Positions 1-9,381 of a stretch of 10,785 nt of DNA are shown in pieces (the stretch's first letter is position 1; the number at the start of each line of letters is the position of its first letter). Below the pieces are notes generated by a model. It saw only the letters and a list, made by a program, of their open reading frames with translations, did no database searches and was not told the origin of the DNA. The DNA is taken from positions 1-10,785 of the forward strand of contig RBNI01006976.1 in assembly GCA_003990745.1 (NCBI GenBank), given 5' to 3'. Both the position numbers and the translations under genes were made by a program. The stretch is from Jimgerdemannia flammicorona. Taxonomy: Eukaryota; Mucoromycota; Endogonomycetes; Endogonales; Endogonaceae.

Positions 1-163
1 AAAAAAAAAAAGAGACGTCAACCCGATCTTGAAATCAATAAGCGTAGAGGACGTACTCCATACGAAATTGATCTTGACCATAAGAAAACGGTCTTCCAGA
101 ATATCTAGAACTTCAAGAAAACCCTTCCAGAACTACGTAACGGTTACCCTAAAAAGCAACCCG
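1..163. other. Left flank that keeps CpG, content unknown
   Basis: This stretch starts with eleven A and holds nine CpG dinucleotides (at 16, 24, 43, 52, 63, 89, 136, 141 and 162), unlike the next ten kilobases, where I find two. No frame gives a protein family I recognise. The plus frame read from about 20 is rich in Lys, Arg and Asp and broken by one TAG; the minus frames look like random sequence. The eleven A are on the plus strand and so cannot be the poly(A) tail of the minus-strand LINE beside it, which would read as T here. It may be host DNA, a less mutated part of another element, or an assembly join. Confidence 0.5.
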
Positions 164-164
164 C

Positions 165-1150
165 TCACAGTGGCAGTCTCTCCAGCCTTGAAGCATCTCC
201 CCCCAGTTGGCCACTCTCCTCTCCCACCACATCCATGGTAAAACTGATCCATACACTGAAAGAAAGATACCCAGATATCTCACTGCCTCTCCTGCTAGGA
301 CAATTGTTCCAATGACATCCTCTCTCACTAACCCATTTCCTAGCACCATTGTCTCATACTTATGCCAGTTGAATTTTGCTCCAGAGTGTACCTCATACCA
401 TTCTACCATCTCCTTGAGAGTCTTAACATCTACTACTGATCCAAGTCCAACTACTATGTTATCTGCAAAGACCCCCATCTTCCACACTACACCATAAATA
501 ACAAGCCTTACTACCTTCTGCTGAATCCTATCAATCAAAGGTTTCAATGAAAGGGTATATAGAATAGAAGACAGTGAATTTCTCTGAGGAACTCCTCTCC
601 CCAAGGGAAATGCCATACCCTAGTGACCATTATACATCAGCACTGCTCTACTGCCCTCCAATAGATTCAACATAGAAGCTCAAAATAGTGGGGGAACTCC
701 TATTCTGTCCAGTACTTTGCCCAGCCACACCTGCCAAACATGGTCATAGGTCTTTTCCTGATCCAAAAAGACCAGTCTTTTATCCAATCCACTAGCCCTT
801 ACCCCTTCAATGACACCATAGACCCAGGCCATCCCATCTCTGATAAGTCTGCCTCCAACAAAGCCCCACTGCTCCTCACCTAACACCTGCTGGGCAACCC
901 TCTGTAATCTCACCACAATCACCTTAGTCACTATCTTCTTGTCTATATCCAGAAGTATGATTGGCCTCCAGTTCTTCCAATCTTCCCTCCTCTCCTTGTT
1001 CTTATACAATAGGGCCACTAGCCCTAGGTCTTGCTCTCCCACCCACTGACCCTACAGAAGAACAAAATTACAGAGGGCTGTCATCTCTTCTAACACTCCA
1101 GAGACCCCCACCATCTTCTTCCAAAAGTCCCAAGGTAGACTATCCTCCCC
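165..1150 (-). pseudogene. Reverse transcriptase domain of LINE ORF2
   Basis: Blocks seen on the minus strand are: an N-terminal A-P-G-E-D near 1150; N-W-R-P-I-I-L-L-D near 950-975; G-F-V-G-G-R-L near 845-865; the first catalytic block D-Q-E-K-T-Y-D-H-V at 737-763; a G-V-x-Q-x-x-x-L-S-S-I-L-Y block near 560-600; and F-A-D-N at 458-469, where the second Asp of the usual F/Y-A-D-D is Asn. Further on come L-G-I-x-L-S near 265-290 and a thumb-like W-x-x-x-L-Q-G-W-R ending near 180. The Asp-to-Asn change is one G-to-A step and would abolish catalysis. Stops at 620-622 and 680-682 also interrupt it. The family match is clear; homology fades near 165. Confidence 0.92.
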
Positions 1151-1860
1151 TGGTGCTGTACTAAGCTTAGTTACTACAAGGACTCTCTGGATCTCCTTCT
1201 CTTAGACTAGAAGGATTAGATCCCCCAGGCTCTCTACTTGCAGTAACTCTCAGTTCTCCAGAGTGTCTCCAATTGCCTCTGTATTGGCACCCCCTTTCTC
1301 CTCACTCTACAGACCCCTCCACCACTCCTTCAGCAACTCCAAGATCTATTGTATATCATATATCATTTTCCCCTCAGTATCAAGGACTCCATCCCACTGA
1401 TGTCACACCCTTCTTGCCTGGAGGAGCCTTGACAAGTACCTAGTCAGCCTCTCCCCTTCCTCAAGTACCTATTATCTCAATCTAGCTGCCATTCCTTTCA
1501 CATACACCTCCTCCTCCTCTCTCAACATCTTTTGCAGCTCCATTACTTCTAGTCTAGCTTACACTAACCTCTAATCATCTACCTCACTAGATTTTATTAA
1601 TTCAGCCCATTCTATCTGCAATCTAACTAACTTATTGGAAGCACATCTCACTCTTTTTCTTTTATACCTCCCAGTATCCCTACCAACTTCTCCCCAGTAA
1701 ACTCTCACAGCCTCTTTCAACTTCATCCACTAGATATCTACCTGTAAGCCCTCATTTACCTAGCTAATAATTTTTATCTGAATGTCTTCCATCTAAAAGT
1801 CCCACAACACCTACTCAGCCAGCAGGGAGAAGTTAAGACACCAATGTCCAGATCTATCTC
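1151..1860 (-). other. ORF2 linker between endonuclease and RT
   Basis: This minus-strand stretch stays in the RT frame, interrupted by about a dozen stops, and links the endonuclease to the RT palm. It starts with a short S-L-L-A-E box like the one that follows the endonuclease in many LINEs. A Glu-, Lys- and Arg-rich part follows, probably helical or coiled coil (for example M-L-R-E-E-E-E-V near 1510-1535), then a Gly/Glu-rich part leading to the RT. Many stops sit where Trp or Gln is expected. I see no extra enzymatic domain. Confidence 0.7.
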
Positions 1861-1889
1861 TACTCTCCCAAACTGCTCCTACTCTAATA

Positions 1890-2548
1890 GTCTCCAGTGG
1901 TCTGACCATGGGCACCACTCCACCTTCAGAGTCCTCCAAACATCTAGGCCCCAGCATTTGGCTGTCAGAATCCAGTCAATTCTTGTCCCAAGGCCATTCA
2001 CCCAATGTATATAAATCCTCTTTTCTCCCTACTGTATTCTGCCCATATCTCCTAAGGAGCTAAGGTTCTCCACCTCCTCTCATGCATCCAGGCCACCACC
2101 ACTCCTTTCACCAGCACTCCTCCCTCCATCAGTTCTATCTAACTGAAAATCCCTTACCATATTGAAGTCACCTCTCAGAATATCCACCCCATTCTCCAGA
2201 AATGTGTCCTCCCTTAATCCATGCAATCTGCTCACCCCTAGCTACTGGGCAGTAGCAAGAGTCAACTCTCACTAGCTCCCATCCAGGTTGACACCACTTC
2301 CCCCATATCAAATAGTCTCCCTAGCTTCTGATTTTACCTAAATCCCCTTTACCTCTCTGTACTAAAATTGCCACTTTGCCAATCCAAGCTGTAGCTCCTC
2401 CCCATTCTCTAGTCCACTCTACTTGATCCATATTATCCTCACAATGTACATCCTGCAGCAGAAAGAGATCAGCCTCTAATCCCTTAAGCCAAGTGAAAAT
2501 ATTCTTCTACTGCCCAGATCCCTATAATTCATTCATATTCAGAGAAAA
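1890..2548 (-). pseudogene. AP-type endonuclease domain of LINE ORF2
   Basis: The domain belongs to the exonuclease-endonuclease-phosphatase family and makes the first nick in target-primed reverse transcription. Visible motifs, on the minus strand: S-L-N-M-N at 2531-2545 (the family Asn box), L-L-Q-D-V-H at 2444-2461, G-D-F-N at 2161-2172 and S-D-H-W at 1894-1905, with T-R-I-D-W-I-L between the last two. Spacing and order fit the family. In the second box Asp stands where the metal-binding Glu of Q-E-x-H is expected, which is not a C-to-T type change. A TAG follows the first box, and a frameshift near 2215-2235 separates the two halves. The domain is complete but cannot be translated as one piece. 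Confidence 0.85.
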
Positions 2549-2606
2549 AATGTTAGTTGTACTGTTTATTGAAAATAACATTTAAAAGTAATATCCTGTA
2601 TATCCT

Positions 2607-4545
2607 CTACAAATCCTCATTCCTCCCCTCTTGCACTATATCTAAGTTATGTTCAGCAGCCAATCCCTCCTCTTCAGCCTCCTTCACCTCCAATTCAACC
2701 AAAAGTTCAGCCATCTCCCCATTCTCCTTTTCTTCAAAGTCCTCACAATACTCCAGGCAGACCTCCTGCCAGAGTTGCAGACCATGATGCTCTACTCAAT
2801 AGAAGGTGGTCCACTCACTAGCAACAACTGCCAGCTTAGCCTCCCTCTCCTTATCAACCTCATACCCCTCCTCCTCTTGAAGAATTACAAGCATCTCCAT
2901 CTTCAGTACCTCCACTACTCTATCACTATGCAGGATCTATACCCAATGCTTATTGCTCATCACTCTCAGGTCCACTTCTCCCAACTCCTCAGCTGCAAGG
3001 TTGTTCATCACTCAGCACATCTACAGTAGGTTTCCCACCTCCTTCCCTCCTGATATTGCTGGCCTCCCAGCATCCAGTATTGTGGTATCAGCTTCTACAC
3101 TTGCAGTCTTATCCCATCTCTCCTCTGGGACATCCACCAGCTCATCCTCACCAACTGCCACCACCTGTTCCCCCTTCACCAAGTCAGAAACTCCAAAGTG
3201 TACTTGCTGGGCACTATACATCAGTATATCTTCTGCTGCCTTGTACCTCTCAGCTGGACCCCTTCTGACAAGAGAGAGAGTGTCATCCAATCCCTCTTCC
3301 CAGACTTCAAATGTACCATCAGCATAAGAGTCATTATATGATATCTTCCTGGCCCCTTCCCAGTCCTCCTCTCTATTCTCTCCTCTCTTACTAGTCCAGA
3401 CACTCACTTTGGTACCTCCAGACTCCTCAGCCCCATTAGCATTCTTCTTCACTCCCTCTTTCATACTCACCAACAACTCTCTCTGCCTCTTGTACCCTTG
3501 AGCCCTCTCCCACTGTCTCTTGTCAGTGCGAATATATTTTTCATCTACAATTTCCAAGTGTATAGACTCTACAAACATCTTCCAGGCCTTCACCCTCTGC
3601 TCTACTACTCCACTCATCTCCTCCAGAGCCTCTAACAGATCCTTCTCCTCCTCCTTGATCTCCTTCATCCTTGATATCTTACAGATGAAAGCCTCCCACA
3701 GTATTATCAAAGGCCAGTCACTCACCTTCCCAGTGGCCTCTTTCCCCAGCTAGCCAAATCCTAACATCAACATCTTTAGTCCTGAAAGTAGTCCCCTTCT
3801 ATATCTGAAATCCAATATCTATCACATCACCATACTCTACCATTACCTCCTCAACCCTCCTCCTGGTCTCCACTGTCATCACCATAGACACCCTCTTTAT
3901 CAGAAGCTAAACCACTCTGGAGTCCCACCTCAGACACTATATCATAGGGACCACTACCTCTCCTATAGCCACTCTAGTCTTCAATGCTTCCTCCAGTAGA
4001 TCTGCCTCCTCAAAACTCACTTCAACCTCCTTCAATCTCTTCAGGAACTTCACTGAGGCAGCTCCCATCACTTGCTTCAAGATAATCCCCAGGACCATCC
4101 TTGCTGTCACTATCAAACTTTAGAAATATAAGATTGCTATAAACTCTGAGATTGACTTCTTGAGTAATGGTGCTACTACCAGCCCTATCATACTATCTGC
4201 CAGGTCTCCCTTCCTCTTTGGGCCCATCTGCCTAGCCCCACTATCAACAGTCACATCTGGATTTTTTTTCAGATTTCCAGTTATACCACTATCAACAATC
4301 TCTCTTCTACTCTCTGCTACTGCTCTACTAGCTCTTCCACCCACCAGCTGAGGTCTAGCACCTCACACTTCTTCTTCTCTCTGCTTTCTCTTTCCTCCTG
4401 CCTGCCCACCACAAGCATCAATAGGCCAATCTCCAGACTTCAGCATATCTATAAAGCTCCTCCCTCTCTATCCTCCTGCTCCTCCTCCAGTACTGCCTCT
4501 ACTGCCTGAACTGTCCAGCCCACTTGGACCACCAAAGGACCTCAT
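2607..4545 (-). pseudogene. LINE ORF1 remnant (presumed RNA-binding protein)
   Basis: This is the first LINE ORF, upstream of the endonuclease-RT ORF; ORF1 proteins usually coat the element RNA. The first Met of the open frame is at 4543-4545 (M-R-S-F-G-G). About 646 codons run to a TAG at 2607-2609, or 18 more to a TAA at 2553-2555. One frameshift near 3725-3735 splits it: 4545-3730 reads in one frame, 3725-2607 in another. The N-terminus is Gly/Ser/Arg-rich with basic clusters. The middle (about 3750-3960) has alternating hydrophobic strands and a helix with V-E-Y-G-D-V, suggestive of an RRM fold. The C-terminus (about 2610-2900) is extremely Glu-rich. No CCHC zinc knuckle is visible. At least six in-frame stops interrupt it, including TGA codons that could be former CGA. 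The family follows from position more than from sequence. Confidence 0.75.
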
Positions 4546-4650
4546 CTCTAGTCTATACCCTCATCTGATATATTGCCAGTCAAAGGCTCCAGATCTACCT
4601 GATCTAGTATGTACATCAGCTTGCTTATTAGTTACTAGGACCTTAGTATC
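4546..4650 (-). other. LINE 5' leader and junction with the gypsy element
   Basis: This is the approximate leader between the LINE's 5' end and the ORF1 ATG. Going left to right, base composition turns from moderately mixed to strongly AT-rich around 4640-4660. Gypsy RT homology to the right ends at about 4657. A downstream frame of ORF1 stays open upstream of the ATG as far as about 4620, apart from one TGA that may be a former CGA, so an earlier start is possible. The exact insertion point and any target-site duplication cannot be fixed without the other side. Confidence 0.55.
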
Positions 4651-4656
4651 TTTCTC

Positions 4657-5085
4657 TAATAAATAGTTCAAAAGTGTGTTTCAAAGTTTGTATTATATGA
4701 ATGATAGGAGAGAAAGGGCATGTTTATAGAATCTTGTAAAAAGATCCATATTTGGCATCTTATAATTAGTCTAGGAGATTATTGATTCTGAATAAGAGAT
4801 AGATATTTTTTTCTGTCACTGAGTTGAGCTTTCTATAGTCTATACAGAGTCTCTATTCTTTTTTCTTAAGTATAATAAATATAGGGCTGGCCTAGAAACT
4901 TATAGAGAGTCAGATAACTCTATTGTCTAAGAGTTTCTAAATATATTTCTTCTCAAATATCTTTAGATAGTGGGGTATTCTATAAGGTTTCTGCTAGATG
5001 AGTATTGTATTTTCTGGTAGATTACTATAGTCTATGGTAAAGATGTCTTGATATTTATAAAAGAGTTCTGTAAGTTGCTACTGTT
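4657..5085 (-). pseudogene. Ty3/gypsy reverse transcriptase, N-terminal fragment
   Basis: Only the first third of the RT palm is present. On the minus strand I see F-Y-K-Y-Q-D-I-F near 5040-5062, N-L-P-E-N-T (about 5000-5025), A-S-P-I-F-I-I-L-K-K-K-E (4856-4891), then R-L-C-I-D-Y-R-K-L-N-S-V-T-E-K-N down to about 4805. This matches the A-P-x-x-F-V-K-K-K-D-G-x-L-R-x-C-x-D-Y-R-x-L-N core of gypsy RTs. A TAG at 4853-4855 sits in the K-D-G-S-L-R region. After the A-K-Y box near 4755 the frame slips, and a stretch ending E-T-H-F-x-T-I-Y near 4657-4680 corresponds to the usual E-W-K-T-A-F-R-T-R-Y. The LINE begins there, so the catalytic Y-x-D-D is missing. Confidence 0.85.
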
Positions 5086-5089
5086 ACTA

Positions 5090-7190
5090 TAGAGTCAATT
5101 CTTCTTCAATATTGATAAAAGGCTTTACTTTCTCCTAAATTACAGAAAAATCTTTTCTTTCTTCTGAGATCTTTTGCTGTTTCTCAATTTAGTTTATAAA
5201 CTTCTCTATATATCTGATTGAAGTAGAGCACCAGATGATCTATAGTTCTTTTTAGTAATGAGGCTTTCTTAGCTTTAATTAGTTACTTGAGAGTATACTG
5301 AGTTCATCTTATCAGAAAATATATATTCTTCTATATCGAGGTTCCTGATATCCTTATTGAGTTTAAAGAAGAGATTTCTGAGATCAGATAGTATAAAGAT
5401 TTTGAAGATAGTCTGCTCTCTTGGTTCTAGGATGAGATTCTTATATAGCTTAACTGATTGATAGTATTCTTACAGAGGAGCATCTATCTTGAAGTAGTTG
5501 ATCTAGAGGAGGTATATTTCTTTTTTATCTGAGCATCAAAATCCTTCAGTTTATCTTATACTTTAAGTTAGTTTGGAGACTTCTTGTAGTTGAGAAGTCT
5601 TGATCTTTATGAAGATTACTTGTATAATCTTTTGCATATTATAGATTTAGTTCTATTATATACTACTATTATTTAGGATAATCTTAATTTTGTCTATATA
5701 TATTTAGAGTTTATAGTTTCTTCTTCTATAGTTATTTCTTATCTAGCAAGTTCAGACCTTGAGGTCAGTTGGATGTAGGTTCCTTTAGATGACTATATAG
5801 CTAGTCCTGTGCTAAGTACATACTATTGTTCTTCTAGACTTAATAGATTTATCTCTAAGACTATAAAGGTCATATTCTACATCTTTCTAATGAGCTTTTA
5901 TTAGATATTTAACCTTGAGATATAGTAAGATATACTGAGCAATATCTTCACTAAGTTTGGATTATCCTTAAGCTAAGACTTTAGTAGATATAAGTCTTCA
6001 GACTCTAAGATTGTAGTGTATTTATCTAACTCCAGTAGAGGGGTCTCAGAGATAATTGATTTCTCTTTTTCTTATAGGATCTAGGGCTTTTATAAAGTTG
6101 ATGGCATATTTTATCTATTCTTGATAGATTTTATATCTGATGATAGCTAGGATATCATTTTCTAGATTATAGATCTTGAGAGTCTTTTTCTTTGGTTTCT
6201 TAATCTGGTTTCTTCAGATCTGAACTCTGTCATCTCTTTTCTTTAGTATATATATGGTAATATCTTGGCTGAGATAAATCTTCTAATATAGACAGTCTTA
6301 GTAATTTGGGTGTTTTCTATAATTATAATATTCCATTGCTCAAAAATATAGTTCTTAGTTATTAACTTCTTGCTGCTTTGATAATTAGTATTCACTCTTA
6401 TCATAAGTTAAAGAAAGGATAGCTAAGAGCTATACTTCTGTTTAGATAAAGTGACCTTATCTATTAACTTGTCTTTTTAACATTATATTGATTTTTTAAA
6501 AGATAGTAGTCTGTATAATTGTAATTAGAGATTCTGGTCTATCAATTCTCTATTTTTCTTATTAATCCAATAAGTAGCACTGATAGCAGTAGTCTTGGAA
6601 AGAGTGAAAGTTTGATACTGGCATCTTTTTAGCTAAAAGGCTCTTTTCTAGTATATTTATATCTTGAGATAATGACAACTATACTTGGTCCTTCTTCAGT
6701 ATTCTAGAGATCATTAGCTTCTGGTAGTATCTAGTAGAAGTTATTTCAGAAATAAGTTCAGAGAGTTTCTCCTGTTTGGGAACTTCTTATTCAGGGGTTT
6801 CTTCATTAGATCTTTCTTAAACTTAGATTGCTTATACTTCTGCAGCTTCAGTTATAGATATCTTCAAAGAGTAGTTGTATTTCTTCTTTCTTTTTCTATA
6901 CTCAGAGCAGACTATATTAGACAAATTCCTTGTTTCAATAATCTTAGAGGAGTGTTTTGGGTATTTGTATCTTTTAAGATAGATGAGACATTCTTTAGCT
7001 TATCTTATAATAACTCTAATTATAATAGAGATGTTATTTTTAGTCTATATATTGTCTTCTAATCTATTATCTACTAGGTTGATTTGTAGATTAAGTCTGG
7101 AATTATTTCTATCTTCAGATTCTTCTTTCTCTATAGTAGATTCTTCACCACTAGTATACTCTTTCTGAATGGTGACCTTTTTCTTCTTCT
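5090..7190 (-). other. Unidentified gypsy pol spacer between protease and RT
   Basis: About 2.1 kb separates the retropepsin from the RT. I recognise no family here. It nevertheless looks like former coding DNA: from about 5900 to 5280 one minus frame runs on, interrupted only by TAG, TAA and TGA codons where Gln, Trp or Arg would fit, and includes L-E-P-R-E-Q-T-I-F near 5410-5440 and R-N-L-H-P-T-D-L-K-V near 5755-5785. An acidic, Lys/Glu-rich stretch (about 7000-7190) follows the protease. A C-Y-Q-C pair near 6570-6590 is too little to call a zinc site. It could be an unusually long protease-RT linker, a lineage-specific domain or an older nested insertion. Confidence 0.5.
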
Positions 7191-7194
7191 TTAA

Positions 7195-7535
7195 TTACCC
7201 ATAGCTGATTATCATGATTCTGTACTTCTTTTCTCTATAGTTAAATTTGAGTACCTATTGACTAATATCAATGACTGTATTCATTTCCTTCATCTAGTTA
7301 GTACTAAGAATTATATCATAGGTAATAGCTTCAGTAACAATAGCTTTTAGAATAGAGAACTAAATATATCTAAGAAAGATAGTGATATTTCATACTTCTC
7401 TAAGAGATTGAGTTTAGGCTCTATTTGCTACTATGATGCTGAGATTGGATAGTTCTTCAATAAATTACTAGAGAGTATCTAGGATTGTTTGATAATAATA
7501 CAGATAGCTGCTCCTATATTAATGAGAATTTTTAC
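7195..7535 (-). pseudogene. Retropepsin (aspartic protease) of the gypsy element
   Basis: This domain would cut the Gag-Pol polyprotein. On the minus strand I see L-I-N-I-G-A-A at about 7506-7526, with N-I-G-A at 7509-7520 where D-[ST]-G-A is expected. L-S-I-I-V-A-N-R-A follows near 7425-7452 (the conserved V-A-N-G box), then A-I-T-Y-D-I-I-L-S-T-N at 7297-7329, a TAG at 7294-7296 in place of Trp, and V-I-D-I at 7264-7275. Order and spacing are those of gypsy retropepsins. The catalytic Asp has become Asn. A frameshift lies between the N-I-G-A and V-A-N boxes, and stops interrupt the middle. It is a certain pseudogene and one of the best-supported identifications in the window. Confidence 0.85.
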
Positions 7536-7540
7536 CTTCT

Positions 7541-7939
7541 ATTCTCTAATATCTCTATATAGATATATGCTGACATATCTTTCTATAACCTGGATAGTAG
7601 TTAGTATCAGTTCTTATTGTGAGATTAGCACTTGGCCAGTACTAGATCTAATAGTTCTCAATAGTTGTTTTGAATCTCAGTAGGTATCAGTTATAGAAAC
7701 TATAGAAGAGAACTTCTATCTTAGCTTCTTGAATATTTTACCAGGCTTCATTGTAGATATTTCTAAATATAGTCTTTGGGATATACTTCTTCTTAGACTT
7801 TGAAACAATAGACTCTTATTCATCTTACTCTATTTTTTTCATTCTCTGGTAATAGTTCATTTGTTTTGGAGACAAAAAATAAAGAAGATCAGAGAGATAT
7901 CTCAACTTGATCATATTTATCTCCTTTATCTTCTTCTTG
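7541..7939 (-). other. Gypsy segment between gag and protease
   Basis: About 400 bases of AT-rich former coding DNA lie between the basic patch of gag and the retropepsin. Minus-strand frames give fragments such as L-L-P-E-N-E-K-N near 7835-7860 and R-E-x-K-V-K-I-L-I-N, which leads directly into the protease active-site box. Stops at presumed Trp and Gln positions and frameshifts prevent a continuous reading. I recognise no separate domain. Confidence 0.45.
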
Positions 7940-9085
7940 AATAGTTCTTCTGCTGGTATTTCTGGATGATCTTTCTACTGATCTCTTTCTTTTCTCAGGT
8001 AGATAGACTATTTTCTTAGCAATAACCTTAGTTTGATATAGGTCTAGGTCACTATTCTATACTATTACTCTTTTCTTTAAAATCTTTGACAGAGTGAGCT
8101 TCAGTCTTCTTATACTGAGTTGTATTCTTTTAATTTAATGGTTCTGAGTTCCTTCAATCACTTCTTCTATTATCATATTCTATAGCATAATATCTGAACT
8201 ATCTACAATAGAAACATTAGACTTGGGCTCTATCTTAGACTGGGTATCTTCTTACTTCTTATAGCTGATAGTTTCTGTTATTTCTAGATAAGTAGTCTTG
8301 GTTTCTTTATGGTATATACTCTCTGTTATTCTGTAGATAGCTCTAATTTTTATATATAGAAAGTTTTCAATTTACTCAATTAATTAGTCTAACTTAGAGT
8401 TGAGGTTTTGGATTTTATTTCTACTTTTTAACTAACTTCTTTTCTTCTGATTTACCACATTTTGAAGGAGTCCTTGTAGGGATTTAACTAAGATATCTTT
8501 TTTATTATTCTTTTTATCATAATTACTCCAGATAGTTTCTTATCTGATATTGAAAAATCCTTAAGCTATATTTACTTATTCTTCAGACTTTTTGATATCT
8601 AGAGTACAGACATACTAGGTGATGTTTGGAGGGATTCTATTTATAAAGATCATTAGATCTATAATGTCTTAGTTAGTAGTATTGAATCTAGCTATATATT
8701 CTTTTCTGAATTTTAGTAAAGAATGTCCTAGAAAATTTTCTAATATTTATCTTTATCTTTATAATTGATTCTTGAGTCTTTTAGTAGATTTCATTTTCTA
8801 TATATTTTTTGATAAACTAATGAATCATAGTTCTATATTTTCTTTCCAGAATAGTACTATATAAATGACTACTCTAAGATCTGAATATGTATTATTTGTT
8901 ATTTAGTTGAAAATTTCCTTAACTGTTCTCTGAGTTAGACTTTGAAGATGATGACTTTTCTCTGAGTAGAGAGATTCTTTAGAACTGTTATTTCTTTAAT
9001 TCTATTAAGGAATTCTCTTAGGTCTTCTTCTGGATATTTTGCAAAAATTGATATTGAGGTAGCTATTTTGTCATTACTGTTTTCT

Positions 9086-9121
9086 GGTTCTAATTCTGGT
9101 TCTAATTCTGGTTTTGATTTA
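9086..9121. repeat. Three 12-bp tandem units inside gag
   Basis: Two identical 12-base units (9086-9097, 9098-9109) are followed by a diverged third (9110-9121). On the minus strand they read E-L-E-P repeated in the gag frame, so the array was an in-frame, acidic, low-complexity peptide. The unit length is a multiple of three, which kept the frame when units were gained or lost. Confidence 0.85.
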
Positions 9122-9381
9122 CTTTCTGAGTTATTGCTGAAGCTTGAGATGCTTAGGTATTTTAAAGATAGTATTATTGATCTTGGATAAGATACAATAG
9201 GTCTGGGTATTCTTGAAGAGACTATTTCTAGCTCTTCTGGTTCTGTGGTTACTGGTCCTAATAGTGGTTTAATGAGGGATACTGATGGAGTTTCTGAGAG
9301 AAATCAGAATTATATAATGAAATCTTCTAATTCTTATATAAGCTTGTTAAAGTTTCTGATAGAACTATCTGTATTATCTGA

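Larger units (their letters stand above)
165..2556 (-). pseudogene. LINE ORF2 remnant (endonuclease-reverse transcriptase)
   Basis: This encoded the LINE enzyme that nicks the target and copies element RNA at the nick. In order I see an AP-type endonuclease (about 2548-1890), a Glu-rich linker (about 1860-1150) and a reverse transcriptase (about 1150-165). The frame changes at least twice: near 2215-2235, before the G-D-F-N motif, and near 1850-1880, after S-D-H-W. The linker and RT then share one frame interrupted by stops, for example TAG at 620-622 and TGA at 680-682, both probably former Trp. About 800 codons are covered, short of a usual ORF2 because the 3' part is missing. ORF1 ends 5' of it (stop at 2607-2609, or 2553-2555 if the first is a converted codon), so the two ORFs nearly abut. 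The start codon is not clear. Confidence 0.88.
164..4650 (-). mobile_element. Degenerate fungal LINE (non-LTR retrotransposon), two ORFs
   Basis: Read on the minus strand, the segment has the standard two-ORF LINE order: ORF1, then ORF2 with an AP-type endonuclease followed by a reverse transcriptase. The RT has the form D-Q-E-K-x-Y-D-x-V at the first catalytic block and F-A-D-N at the second, as in fungal LINEs that carry DQEKAYDRV. Several frameshifts and many in-frame stops make it a dead copy. Its 5' end lies near 4640-4660, where recognisable Ty3/gypsy RT ends. The 3' end is missing: the element breaks off near 164, just after the RT palm, without RNase H, 3' UTR or tail. CpG is nearly absent (one, at 3529), yet CpA is still fairly common, so it is less eroded than the gypsy element to its right. 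The identity is firm; clade assignment is not. Confidence 0.9.

Noticed and set aside
1..11. A-run as the LINE poly(A) tail
   Set aside because: The LINE is on the minus strand, so its tail would read as T on the plus strand. The A-run is in the wrong orientation.
29..497. Plus-strand open frames over the left edge and the LINE RT
   Set aside because: They are opposite-strand shadows of the LINE RT or lie in unassigned flank; their translations are low in information, with no motifs.
2557..3327. Plus-strand Ser/Leu-rich open frames
   Set aside because: They are antisense to ORF1; the Glu-rich minus strand gives Ser/Leu-rich plus frames automatically.
6983..7683. Plus-strand hydrophobic frames that look like membrane segments
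   Set aside because: AT-rich antisense of the retropepsin region gives Ile/Leu/Ser-rich peptides by composition alone; the minus strand has the real motifs.
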